DNA of 6,889 nucleotides, from NCBI GenBank assembly GCA_027858555.1, contig JAQICP010000388.1, positions 1 through 6,889 of the forward strand, read 5' to 3'. Origin of the DNA: Vallitaleaceae bacterium (GTDB lineage: Bacteria; Bacillota; Clostridia; Lachnospirales; Vallitaleaceae). This document shows positions 1 to 6,688 of the stretch, in pieces; position 1 is the stretch's first letter, and each line of letters opens with the position of its first letter. The position numbers were made by a program, and so were the translations under genes. The notes beneath the pieces were generated by a model, which saw nothing but the letters and a program-made list of their open reading frames with translations, was not told the origin of the DNA and searched no databases.

Positions 1-532
1 AAATGTATTAGTTGAAGAAGCATTGGTAGCAAAAAATCCTACATTATTTAGATATGCAGTTTTAACATGGGATGCAAGCAAATATACAACAACACAAAAT
101 GAAGCTTTAGCAGCTCAAAGGGTTACATATTTCGAAAACGAAAGTATTGTACCACTGACTGAAGATGAAATTATTGATGTATTATATTCATACGTAGTTG
201 AAAACATTACATATGATTACGATAAAATTGAAACATTGTCTTATGACTATATTCCGGATATCGATCAGGTATTGGAAGATGGCACAGGCATATGTTATGA
301 CTATTCAGTATTATTGGCATCCATGCTTAGAAGCCAAGACATACCTACAAAGTTGATTAAAGGTTATACAGTTAATACACCTGTATACCATGCATGGAAC
401 GAAGTTTACTCCTCAAGTAAAGAGGAGTGGATGGTAGTTGATACCACATTCGATGCTTACTATTATCAGAACAAGATATCATTTGAATTCCATAAAGATG
501 CAGATGATTATGATGCTAGTAAGGCATTCTAA
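1..532 (+). CDS. Transglutaminase-like superfamily protein, C-terminal part (5' end outside window)
   Basis: This frame is open from the window edge (first full codon at 2) to TAA at 530-532, so the gene begins upstream. A TTG at 23 is only an internal codon: it has no ribosome binding site and the frame continues through it. Counting from the first full codon, the transglutaminase-like core is visible. Cys98 sits in GTGICYDYS, His130 in VYHAWNEV and Asp147 in WMVVDTTFD. These are in the order and spacing of the Cys-His-Asp triad of the family. The stretch before Cys98 (YSYVVENITYDYD) matches the usual helix that leads into the core. The protein ends about 30 residues after the Asp, with no anchor or further domain. 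Bacterial relatives are mostly uncharacterised, often exported, and act as proteases or cross-linking enzymes. The substrate cannot be told here, and a signal peptide or N-terminal domain could lie outside the window. Confidence 0.85.
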   Translation, partial: NVLVEEALVAKNPTLFRYAVLTWDASKYTTTQNEALAAQRVTYFENESIVPLTEDEIIDVLYSYVVENITYDYDKIETLSYDYIPDIDQVLEDGTGICYDYSVLLASMLRSQDIPTKLIKGYTVNTPVYHAWNEVYSSSKEEWMVVDTTFDAYYYQNKISFEFHKDADDYDASKAF

Positions 533-541
533 CTAACGGCC

Positions 542-585
542 CCAAGCTCCTTGGCATCCCCCTCAAGTGTCAGGGAGTCTTTTTT
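542..585 (+). terminator. Candidate rho-independent terminator after the transglutaminase-like gene
   Basis: Ten bases after the stop codon is a small perfect hairpin (CCAAG 542-546, loop CTC, CTTGG 550-554). It is followed by a second weaker stem (CCCT 560-563 with AGGG 572-575, plus C558-G577 across a mismatch) that runs directly into TCTTTTTT (578-585). Position and T-run fit an intrinsic terminator, but the stem is short and imperfect, so the stronger hairpin at 672-709 may do most of the work. Confidence 0.45.
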
Positions 586-671
586 AAACAACATAGTTAA
601 CATAACTTTTATGTAATAAATTATTATGAGATATAATGAGAAAAAAATATATCAACCAAATTTCTTCCTTT

Positions 672-709
672 ATAAAAACAAAGAGCGTGGCTACGCTTTT
701 TGTTTTTAT
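672..709. terminator. Strong bidirectional hairpin terminator
   Basis: A stem of about 17 bp runs from 672-688 to 693-709 with loop GGCT (689-692). The only imperfection is one G-T wobble (683/698). The top of the stem is GC-rich (AGCGT/ACGCT), while the base is A-rich on the left and T-rich on the right, so RNA from either strand would end in a U tract. It lies between the transglutaminase-like gene and the promoter of the HIT gene and would insulate one from the other. Confidence 0.8.
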
Positions 710-769
710 GTGTTTACTATTATTATTTATAATTGACCGTACAAACTTATATATTTGATAAAAGATATG

Positions 770-798
770 TTGAAATCTAGCAGATTATGATTTAATAT
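770..798 (+). promoter_or_regulatory. Candidate sigma-A promoter of the HIT gene
   Basis: TTGAAA (770-775) is followed after 17 nt by TAATAT (793-798), which would place the RNA start about 10 nt before the ribosome binding site. An alternative with a better -35 but poor -10 is TTGACC (733-738), 17 nt, TGATAA (756-761). The region is A/T-rich, so such matches are partly expected by chance. Confidence 0.35.
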
Positions 799-815
799 GT
801 AAGTAAAGGTAAATG

Positions 816-822
816 AGAGGAG
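816..822 (+). promoter_or_regulatory. Ribosome binding site that sets the HIT gene start
   Basis: AGAGGAG lies 5 nt before the ATG at 828. An in-frame ATG at 813 directly abuts this element, so starting there would bury the Shine-Dalgarno sequence inside the coding region. The ATG at 828 is therefore the start. Confidence 0.8.
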
Positions 823-827
823 CATAT

Positions 828-1238
828 ATGAGTGATTGTATTTTTTGTAAAATAATAGATGGTGAGATACCTTCCTATACCATATATGAAGATGAAGATT
901 TTAAAGTAATATTAGACGCATTTCCTGGGGCCCTCGGACATACACTCATACTGCCAAAAGAACATATTGCTGATGTGTTCTGTATGGATTCTTTAAAACT
1001 TGGTTTAATTCATCAGTTAGCGGGCAAAATTGCAGAAGCTATAAAAGATGTATGCCATTGTGATGGTGTGAATATTCTACAGAACAATGGTATTGCAGCA
1101 GGTCAAACTGTTTTTCATTACCATATTCATATCATACCTCGGTTTGACGATGATGGTATGAGATTTGGTTGGGCAACTAAGAAATTCTCTAATGAAGAAC
1201 TTGAAAGTATTCGCGTGCTTTTGACAAAAAAAATATAA
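828..1238 (+). CDS. HIT-family (histidine triad) nucleotide-binding hydrolase, HinT-like
   Basis: A 136-residue protein of the usual size for bacterial Hint proteins, which hydrolyse the phosphoramidate or related bond of nucleoside monophosphate conjugates such as AMP-lysine, as cytosolic dimers. The histidine triad is at 97-101 (HYHIHIIPR, His97, His99, His101), with His99 and His101 in the catalytic positions. The N-terminal SDCIFCKIIDGEIPS is the classic opening of the family. Cys4 and Cys7, with His46 (PKEHIADVF) and His97, match the structural zinc site known in Bacillus-type members. ALGHTLILPKEH (35-46) is another family hallmark. The start at 828 is chosen because the ribosome binding site precedes it. 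The gene seems to be a single-gene transcript: a strong hairpin lies upstream, and the downstream neighbour is convergent. The true physiological substrate is unknown for most bacterial members. Confidence 0.93.
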   Translation: MSDCIFCKIIDGEIPSYTIYEDEDFKVILDAFPGALGHTLILPKEHIADVFCMDSLKLGLIHQLAGKIAEAIKDVCHCDGVNILQNNGIAAGQTVFHYHIHIIPRFDDDGMRFGWATKKFSNEELESIRVLLTKKI

Positions 1239-1262
1239 CACTAGGGTTCTAGTGTTATATTT
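1226..1262. terminator. Shared terminator of the convergent HIT and DUF134 genes
   Basis: A perfect 14 bp stem (1231-1244 with 1249-1262) closes on loop GGTT. It contains the stop codon of the HIT gene and reaches the stop codon of the opposing gene (1261-1263). Eight A residues at 1226-1233 give an eight-U tract for minus-strand RNA, so it is a strong terminator for the DUF134 gene. For the plus strand the following bases (TTATATTTAG region) are only moderately T-rich, so termination there may be weaker. Confidence 0.85.
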
Positions 1263-1683
1263 AGAGGCAACAACGCCTATCTTTTTTAGAGCAATAAAGA
1301 TGAGTCGAACCACAACTGGCACAAGCGCCAGTCCATTCGCCATCTTCCATATTATATGATTTACCGCAATCTTCACATACAGCGATACAATGTTTGTTGA
1401 TGACATGACCACCTTCGATACGTATCTCGACACCTTCAAGCAATGAACGGGCAATCTTTTCTCGTGCTGATTCAATAATGTTTTGGAAAGTCTGTCTAGA
1501 GACGCCCATTAACTTAGCGCCTTCGGATTGATCTAATTTTTCAATATCCTTTAAACGGATTGCTTCAATCTCATCTAGTTGGAGAAGTATTGTTTCTTCA
1601 GAAGTATGATTACGATCTCTTGGTCCATATTCCCTATACTTTGGAATGAATCCAATACGACGACATTTTTTGGGTCTTGGCAT
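1261..1683 (-). CDS. UPF0251/DUF134 family predicted DNA-binding protein with Cys-rich tail
   Basis: A 140-residue protein that opens with MPRPKKCRRIGFIP, the signature of the UPF0251 (DUF134) family. Residues about 36-82 form a helix-turn-helix of the sigma-70 region 4 type: LDEIEAIRLKDIEKLDQSEGA, then KLMGVSRQTFQNII as the turn and recognition helix, then SAREKIARSLLEG. The C-terminal third is a probable metal-binding module with CEDC (103-106), CASC (121-124) and further Cys at 99, 131, 138 and 139. The protein is therefore a likely cytosolic transcription factor that may sense or need a metal. No target has been established for the family in general; relatives are often next to small NifX/NifB-type iron-cofactor proteins, which are not seen here. 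The start is supported by AGGTG (1691-1695 region, minus strand) spaced correctly before the ATG. It is transcribed divergently from the DUF3783-like gene, the obvious candidate target, along with itself. Confidence 0.88.
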   Translation of the reverse strand: MPRPKKCRRIGFIPKYREYGPRDRNHTSEETILLQLDEIEAIRLKDIEKLDQSEGAKLMGVSRQTFQNIIESAREKIARSLLEGVEIRIEGGHVINKHCIAVCEDCGKSYNMEDGEWTGACASCGSTHLYCSKKDRRCCL

Positions 1684-1710
1684 ATTATTTCACCTCTTCT
1701 TGTTATGTTT

Positions 1711-1739
1711 ATTTTATAATGGAACACATCTAAAGTAAA
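1711..1739 (-). promoter_or_regulatory. Candidate promoter of the DUF134 gene
   Basis: On the minus strand TTTACT (1734-1739) and TAAAAT (1711-1716) are separated by 17 nt. The -10 matches 5 of 6 and the -35 4 of 6 consensus bases. The RNA start would fall near 1704, leaving a leader of about 20 nt that holds just the ribosome binding site. Confidence 0.5.
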
Positions 1740-1756
1740 GATAATTCGGAAACAAC

Positions 1757-1785
1757 TTCACAGCAGAGTAGATTTTTGGTAGAAT
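1757..1785 (+). promoter_or_regulatory. Probable sigma-A promoter of the DUF3783-like gene
   Basis: TTCACA (1757-1762) and TAGAAT (1780-1785) each match 5 of 6 consensus bases with the ideal 17 nt spacer. The start site would be near 1792, about 40 nt before the ATG at 1831. The leader carries a tiny CTG-GAAA-CAG hairpin (1807-1816) just before the AGGAGG at 1819-1824. Its -35 lies only 18 nt from that of the divergent DUF134 promoter, so one bound protein could affect both. Confidence 0.6.
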
Positions 1786-1830
1786 ATAAGAAATATCTAG
1801 AAATAACTGGAAACAGCTAGGAGGCACAAT

Positions 1831-2280
1831 ATGAGTTTTGTAGAAATGAAACAAAATAATAATATCAGACCAGAAGGTACGCCATGCCTATTGATACATG
1901 GATTTGACGCGGAACAGATAATAATTATAAAAGGTCTTGCAATGACCTTGGATATAATAGACGTACGTGTTGTTGAAACAAGCATGCAAGATAATTGTAT
2001 TCAAGATATTATCGATAATAATATTAAACGTAATGCAATGGTTAAGCCAATTAGTGAGCAAGTTATCATATTTAATGATTTATCAGAACATGACATTCAT
2101 AAGTTCATAGGTGATTATAAAAAAACGGGTATCAGTCGACCCATATATGCTGCAGGAACACCTACTTCAAGAACGTGGACTTTCAAAGCATGGCTCGAAG
2201 AGTTAATGGAAGAAAGAGCAGCAATAGCTGAGCAACAAAAACTTCAAGCAATGATGAAAGATGGTGATGCTGCCAACTAG
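1831..2280 (+). CDS. DUF3783-like domain protein of unknown function
   Basis: A 149-residue, probably cytosolic protein with no signal peptide or membrane segment. The start is clear: AGGAGG (1819-1824) sits 6 nt before the ATG. Two alpha/beta-like stretches are visible. Residues 17-50 begin with TPCLLIHGFDAEQIIIIK, and residues 76-126 begin with EQVIIFNDLSEHDIHKFI and continue through RPIYAAGTPTSRTWTF to WLEELMEE. The latter pattern (hydrophobic strand, acidic helix, then a T-P-T-x-x-x-W-T segment leading to an acidic helix) resembles the DUF3783 domain found in Clostridia and some archaea, by recall of the family rather than by search. The tail 127-149 is a polar, probably helical extension. 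No catalytic or metal-binding motif stands out. Context offers one clue: the divergent DUF134 regulator 147 nt away. The family has no known function and none is assigned here. Confidence 0.7.
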   Translation: MSFVEMKQNNNIRPEGTPCLLIHGFDAEQIIIIKGLAMTLDIIDVRVVETSMQDNCIQDIIDNNIKRNAMVKPISEQVIIFNDLSEHDIHKFIGDYKKTGISRPIYAAGTPTSRTWTFKAWLEELMEERAAIAEQQKLQAMMKDGDAAN

Positions 2281-2429
2281 ATGGTATTGCAATGAATATA
2301 ATATAAATGGAATCTATGGATTATGCACAGTTGGGTTTATGATATAGGTTCTTTTTGTTTGGTATAGTTTGATGGATTTCATGATTGATGCAGATAGAAT
2401 AATGGTATGAAAGCCTTAAGTTTTCCCAA
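2281..2429. other. Non-coding stretch between convergent genes
   Basis: No convincing gene is seen. The only plus-strand ATG-initiated frames are very short (for example one of eight codons near 2316) and lack a ribosome binding site. A loose echo of the sequence GGGTTTAT...ATATAGG appears near 2334 and again near 2471. The stretch most likely holds the 3' untranslated region of the DUF3783-like gene. Confidence 0.5.
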
Positions 2430-2482
2430 TATAAAAACCCACTCTTTGAATGTATTAGATTCAGAGAATGGGGTTTATTATA
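2430..2482. terminator. Terminator hairpin between the convergent DUF3783-like and aminopeptidase genes
   Basis: A long imperfect stem pairs about 2434-2451 with 2459-2477. The core is TGAAT/ATTCA around a 7 nt loop, then TCT/AGA, a mismatch, ACCC/GGGT and AAA/TTT with one bulged G. The A5 run at 2433-2437 gives U5 for minus-strand RNA, which suits termination of the aminopeptidase operon ending at 2504. The plus-strand side continues as TTTATTATATAT, so it may also serve the DUF3783-like gene. Confidence 0.7.
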
Positions 2483-2503
2483 TATAGGATAGATTGTACT
2501 GAT

Positions 2504-4291
2504 TTATAAAGCTTTCGTCATGTTCCCAAGCCAAGCGATTTCTTCTTCCTCAAGGAAAGGGGATAGGTGATCATACACAGCTTTGTGATAATTATTTAGC
2601 CACTCAAGTTCATCTGATGATAGCATATCTGACTTAATTGCCCTAATGTCAATAGGACAGAAAGAGATGGTATCGAAATGGTAAAACGTGCCATATTCAT
2701 TCTCTGTATCGGCTTGTACCAAAAGGGTGTTTTCTGTTCTGATACCGTACTTGTTTTCGATATAGATACCAGGTTCGTTGGTAACGACCATACCTAGTGC
2801 TAAAGGAATTGGTTTGGATTTTCTAGCGATTCGTTGAATGCCTTCATGAACACCGAGTAAGTAACCAACACCATGTCCAGTGCCAGACTTATAATCCTTG
2901 CGATGTTGCCATATAGGCTGTCTTGCAATCGCATCTATTTCATTACCTGATGTACCCTTTAAAAAGATAAACCGTGCTAGGTTGATATGACCCTTTAACA
3001 CAAGGGTGAAATCGACTTTAGCTTCATCCGTTAGGTCGCCAAGGACAATGGTTCTTGTTATATCTGTTGTACCGTCGTAATATTGCCCACCAGAATCCAC
3101 AAGCAAGAAGCCCCTCTGATAAATATTAGGAGAATTATCTGGGTCAGTACTATAATGCATCATGGCGGCGTTGCTTTCATATGCAGATATGGTTTCAAAA
3201 CTTGGTTCAATGAAACCATCTTGCTTAGAACGAAAATCTAATAATTTTCTCGCCACATCAATTTCAGTCAAAGTTTCGGTACCTATTGATCGGTCAAGCC
3301 AATATAAAAACTTAGTTAATGCGACACCATCTTTAATCTGACAATGTTTCAGATTAGTGATCTCTATTGGATGTAGTTTTGCCTTGATATGGGCCGTTAA
3401 TTCATCAGCCTCGATTTTACGACAACCTTCACTGATCTTACCAGCCAGACCTGAATTGGTAAATGCAGGATCATATATGATGCTACTATCAGATGGAATG
3501 TTGGCAATATCATCATATATACGTTCATAAGGTCTCTGTGTGACAAGTGACTTAGTGAAGTATTCATTAACAACTGGACTAACTTGTGCTCCGTGAACAT
3601 ATAATATGCTATCATTTGGGGTTATTAGGGCATAAGCATAAACCACAGGTGTATATAGGACATCATCTGCTCGTATATTAAATAACCAAGCAATATCGTT
3701 AAGGGCACTTAGGACATAAAAATCAGCTGATTGTTTAGCCATTGCTTTTCGAACGCGTATCAGCTTATCTTGGGTGCTTTGCCCAGTGTATGTGAATTCA
3801 TGTATATAGATAGGGGTAAGGGGTAACTCAGGTCTATCAGTCCATATGCTACTAAAGAAATCATTAGCCCCATTAAAGGTAATGTCTTCAGTTTTGATGG
3901 ATTTTTTAAGACTTGATACATCATTAACAGAAAATAGCTTTTCATCATAACCAATAGTCATACCTGATGATACGTAATCATTGACCCATTCGTGATAGCT
4001 TTTTACACCGGGTTCTAACATTTTTTCAAGTATGATATCAGTGCCTTTCAATTCTTTGCCAGCTTGAATAAAATACCTACCATCGGTCCATAGATGACAT
4101 TCATTCATAGTGATAACAGCAAGTCCAGCAGAGCCTGAAAAGCCAGTGATATAGGCTCTTGCCTTAAAACGGTCAGTTACATATTCGCTCTTATGTGGGT
4201 CAGCACTTGGAACGATGTAAACATCGATGCCCCCAATACGCATTTCTTCCCGAAGGGCTGTAAGTCTATTATTGATTATTTGATTAGTCAT
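2504..4291 (-). CDS. Xaa-Pro aminopeptidase, long (eukaryotic APP1-like) form, M24 family
   Basis: A 595-residue cytosolic metallopeptidase that removes an N-terminal residue preceding proline, used in peptide turnover. Length and layout match the long three-domain form: a first creatinase-like domain (about 5-130), a second (about 155-310), the M24 pita-bread catalytic domain (about 315-530), and a C-terminal extension (about 535-595) as in the M24_C type. All five metal ligands are present, counted from the start at 4291: Asp399 (LLVDSGG), Asp410 (DGTTDITRT), His473 (GTGHGVG), Glu506 (TNEPG) and Glu520 (IRTEN). Their spacing closely follows human XPNPEP1. Accessory histidines are His379 (MMHYS) and His482 (GVHEG). 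It should bind two divalent ions, typically manganese. The start at 4291 is preferred because GAGGAA lies 5 nt upstream. It follows the diguanylate cyclase by 35 nt with no terminator between, so it is probably the second gene of that operon. The prediction of activity is firm; a specific link to c-di-GMP is unproven. Confidence 0.95.
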   Translation of the reverse strand: MTNQIINNRLTALREEMRIGGIDVYIVPSADPHKSEYVTDRFKARAYITGFSGSAGLAVITMNECHLWTDGRYFIQAGKELKGTDIILEKMLEPGVKSYHEWVNDYVSSGMTIGYDEKLFSVNDVSSLKKSIKTEDITFNGANDFFSSIWTDRPELPLTPIYIHEFTYTGQSTQDKLIRVRKAMAKQSADFYVLSALNDIAWLFNIRADDVLYTPVVYAYALITPNDSILYVHGAQVSPVVNEYFTKSLVTQRPYERIYDDIANIPSDSSIIYDPAFTNSGLAGKISEGCRKIEADELTAHIKAKLHPIEITNLKHCQIKDGVALTKFLYWLDRSIGTETLTEIDVARKLLDFRSKQDGFIEPSFETISAYESNAAMMHYSTDPDNSPNIYQRGFLLVDSGGQYYDGTTDITRTIVLGDLTDEAKVDFTLVLKGHINLARFIFLKGTSGNEIDAIARQPIWQHRKDYKSGTGHGVGYLLGVHEGIQRIARKSKPIPLALGMVVTNEPGIYIENKYGIRTENTLLVQADTENEYGTFYHFDTISFCPIDIRAIKSDMLSSDELEWLNNYHKAVYDHLSPFLEEEEIAWLGNMTKAL

Positions 4292-4296
4292 AATGG

Positions 4297-4302
4297 TTCC
4301 TC
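4297..4302 (-). promoter_or_regulatory. Ribosome binding site that sets the aminopeptidase start
   Basis: GAGGAA on the minus strand lies 5 nt before the ATG at 4289-4291. The in-frame ATG at 4304-4306 precedes this element directly and would place it inside the coding sequence, so the start at 4291 is better. Confidence 0.75.
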
Positions 4303-4326
4303 GCATTCTTATTAATTAATTATGTA

Positions 4327-6543
4327 TTAAGTTTCATAACATATTCTGTTACGACCTTGATGTTTGGCTTCATATAACAGTGTGTCAGCGGTCTTGATGA
4401 AATCAGAAGCATTCTCGCCTTGCCATGTTGCTATACCTGCACTAATGGTAATACGTAGGTCTTTGTCAAACATAGTGGTTTCTATCTGGCGACGTACTTT
4501 TTCAGCATATTCTAAAGCTAGATTATTAGAATACCCAGGTAAGATACATAAAAATTCTTCACCACCATAGCGACCGGCACTTATAGTTGGCGCATTCTGA
4601 TTAATGATGCTAGCAATGGATCTAAGGACATGGTCGCCGATTACATGACCATGGGTATCATTGACCACTTTAAAGAAATCTATATCAAAAAGAACGATAG
4701 ATAATGGCTTTAATTCTTTTAGTGCTAGCTTTATTTCGTGTTGTAGTAATGTAACAATATAAGTGTGATTGTATATTCCTGTGAGACCATCAGTTCGCGA
4801 CATGATTTCTAGAATCTGGTTTTGATTTTTCAGTGAATTAGTCGCTTCTATATGGGTCGCGATGGATTCGTTTAAAGCTCTAACATCTTCGGAGAACATC
4901 TTATGAGCCATAAAAGCAAAACCAATATTTGAAAAAGACTGAAACATCTTAATTGATTCATTTGAGTAGGTCAATAGACTTTCTTTGCTGATATCAAGTG
5001 CTATATTCACTATGGTTTCATCATTTAATCGATAGTGGCATATCATAGTTTCTTTGACTGGTTTGACAGCATCAATATATTGCTCTCTAATTGAATCTGG
5101 CATCTTATTAGTTGAATAGTTCTGGATATCAGAAAATATGGAAAAAGGAATAATACCATTTGGTACATCATGATTAAAGGAACTTTCCCTATAATAGCTT
5201 TCTTTAAGCTCAAGATTTTTAAGAACCTTAATATTATGGCCAATCGCATCTATATAGCGAATAGAGCCCCCCTTTACTAAGTATATTGAAGCATAATTCG
5301 CTTCAGGGATACTACGCACCATCAACTTTAAAAAATCATTAATAAACTGACTGTCTTTTTGATTAGCGGATGACATGAATCTTGATATTAATTCTGTCAT
5401 CTGGGTAAATGATTCCGTGTAACCATATAAAGTATTATATGAAAAAAACATACTAGCAACCTGCCCAATTTTTTTGAGTAGTTTAATTGATTTGTTAGTA
5501 AAGCTCCGTGGATTACTTGGGCTAATATCTAGAATTATAACCCCTCTCAACTGGCCTCCATTTTTGATAACAACCTGCATACTACTTTTGATTGGCCTAG
5601 ATGCAACGGCAATCTTCGATAAGATCATAGTATTTTGAGGATCTGTTTTATCTTGATAATGTTCGTTATTTAGAATGTCTTGTATTATAAAGACATCTTT
5701 ATCGACCTCATAACCTCCAGCTAGCTTTAGCATATTCTTTTCATAGATATCTTTTGTAATAGGAATGGATTTAAGCGCTTCAATATCATGACCGACAGCA
5801 TCGTCAAATAGCCATAATCCATTATTAATAAAAACTGATGAACCATAATCAGCCTCAGTAATAAGCTTCAAGGCTAATTTGAAAAGGGTCGATAAAAAAG
5901 AAGCATGAATATGACCAGTCAAACGATGTGTTGATGCAATAGAGATACTAGTACTTACAATTGCATCCAAATCCTCAGCATATCGATCCTTATTAAGCGC
6001 GCGCAAACACACAGCAATTAAATCTACGCTTGTCTTTAGATCCTGAATAAGATTCTGAATGGCAGTTTTTGGTACGTCACTCTTAAAGCAGAGTATCATA
6101 TGTCCTAGCAATAATTCATTTAAATAAAACGGAATGACAGCAAAACTTGACCACATTTGGTGTGTTTCTATCATTCTGTTTTTAGAATCAATATCAAAAA
6201 GTTCATAAAAATCAGCTATTGAATCGGTGATATACGCATTCGAAGATGCTTTATCATATGGGAAGACTTTATCAACTGGATTGGTTAAGGATTGGATATC
6301 TATTATAGATGATGATTGATCCGATGTTCGGAGGCCTTGTAAGTCAGTATTGGTAAAATCGATGCCTCTAGAAGCGTGTATTGACCATAGATCATGATTG
6401 ACCAAAGCGATATAACCAACATCAACCGAATCATCATCGGCTAATAATTGATCTAGAAAAGTCGACAAAAAGGACAAGGTATTATTCTGGGTATCTAAAC
6501 TGAAAGCCTTTAGTATAGTTGTCAGTAGATTAGTATGATCCAT
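4327..6543 (-). CDS. Multi-GAF diguanylate cyclase (GGDEF protein)
   Basis: A 738-residue protein with no membrane segments, so a soluble cytosolic sensor that should make c-di-GMP from two GTP. The C-terminal GGDEF domain (about 584-738) looks active. DGLTGIYNH (585-593) opens it; Asp620 (FDIDFFK), Asn628 and Asp637 (NDTHGHVIGD) match the metal- and GTP-binding residues of PleD; the signature GGEEF is at 660-664. The inhibitory I-site (RxxD five residues before GGEEF) is missing: residues 651-654 are APTI. The N-terminus holds three GAF-like modules: about 25-180, about 215-370 and about 400-548. The second and third are clearly related (EADYGSSVFI / EANYASIYLV; DAVGHDIEALK / DAIGHNIKVLK; LDIS...NKSIKLLK / LDIS...NESIKMFQ). 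A probable helical linker (549-583) joins them to the cyclase. The start is fixed by AGGGGAG (6550-6556) 6 nt before the ATG. It is first in an operon with the Xaa-Pro aminopeptidase and is divergent from a TetR regulator. The ligand sensed is unknown. Confidence 0.92.
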   Translation of the reverse strand: MDHTNLLTTILKAFSLDTQNNTLSFLSTFLDQLLADDDSVDVGYIALVNHDLWSIHASRGIDFTNTDLQGLRTSDQSSSIIDIQSLTNPVDKVFPYDKASSNAYITDSIADFYELFDIDSKNRMIETHQMWSSFAVIPFYLNELLLGHMILCFKSDVPKTAIQNLIQDLKTSVDLIAVCLRALNKDRYAEDLDAIVSTSISIASTHRLTGHIHASFLSTLFKLALKLITEADYGSSVFINNGLWLFDDAVGHDIEALKSIPITKDIYEKNMLKLAGGYEVDKDVFIIQDILNNEHYQDKTDPQNTMILSKIAVASRPIKSSMQVVIKNGGQLRGVIILDISPSNPRSFTNKSIKLLKKIGQVASMFFSYNTLYGYTESFTQMTELISRFMSSANQKDSQFINDFLKLMVRSIPEANYASIYLVKGGSIRYIDAIGHNIKVLKNLELKESYYRESSFNHDVPNGIIPFSIFSDIQNYSTNKMPDSIREQYIDAVKPVKETMICHYRLNDETIVNIALDISKESLLTYSNESIKMFQSFSNIGFAFMAHKMFSEDVRALNESIATHIEATNSLKNQNQILEIMSRTDGLTGIYNHTYIVTLLQHEIKLALKELKPLSIVLFDIDFFKVVNDTHGHVIGDHVLRSIASIINQNAPTISAGRYGGEEFLCILPGYSNNLALEYAEKVRRQIETTMFDKDLRITISAGIATWQGENASDFIKTADTLLYEAKHQGRNRICYET

Positions 6544-6585
6544 ATGTTGCTCCCCTAGTAAGAACTGAGTTGATTCATTAATGCA

Positions 6586-6594
6586 ATTATAACA
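6586..6594 (-). promoter_or_regulatory. Extended -10 promoter of the cyclase-aminopeptidase operon
   Basis: On the minus strand TGTTATAAT is a perfect TATAAT box (6586-6591) with the TG extension (6593-6594). No good -35 hexamer lies at 16-18 nt, which is typical for extended -10 promoters and can indicate dependence on an activator. The start site would be near 6580, giving a leader of about 36 nt. Confidence 0.6.
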
Positions 6595-6688
6595 TAAATT
6601 AGCTCAATACTAGTACGAAAGTGCAACATTTTTAAGATATATACTATAAAAAAATAAAAAAACGAATAGCTAGTATAAAAAATAACAC

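Noticed and set aside
813..827. HIT gene start at the ATG at 813
   Set aside because: The Shine-Dalgarno element lies immediately after this ATG and is well spaced for the ATG at 828, where the family N-terminus (SDCIFCKI) begins.
1077..1475. Minus-strand frame of 132 codons across the HIT and DUF134 genes
   Set aside because: It overlaps two well-supported genes in another frame, spans their shared terminator, and has no recognisable motif or ribosome binding site.
1797..1985. Minus-strand hydrophobic frame of 62 codons opposite the DUF3783-like gene
   Set aside because: It is antisense to the start of a gene with a strong ribosome binding site and promoter; the hydrophobic look follows from the A/T-rich complementary codons.
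4292..4306. Aminopeptidase start at the ATG at 4306
   Set aside because: The extra five residues are encoded by the ribosome binding site region of the downstream ATG at 4291.
4364..4570. Plus-strand frame of 68 codons opposite the GGDEF domain
   Set aside because: It is antisense to the most conserved part of the cyclase and has no protein family features.
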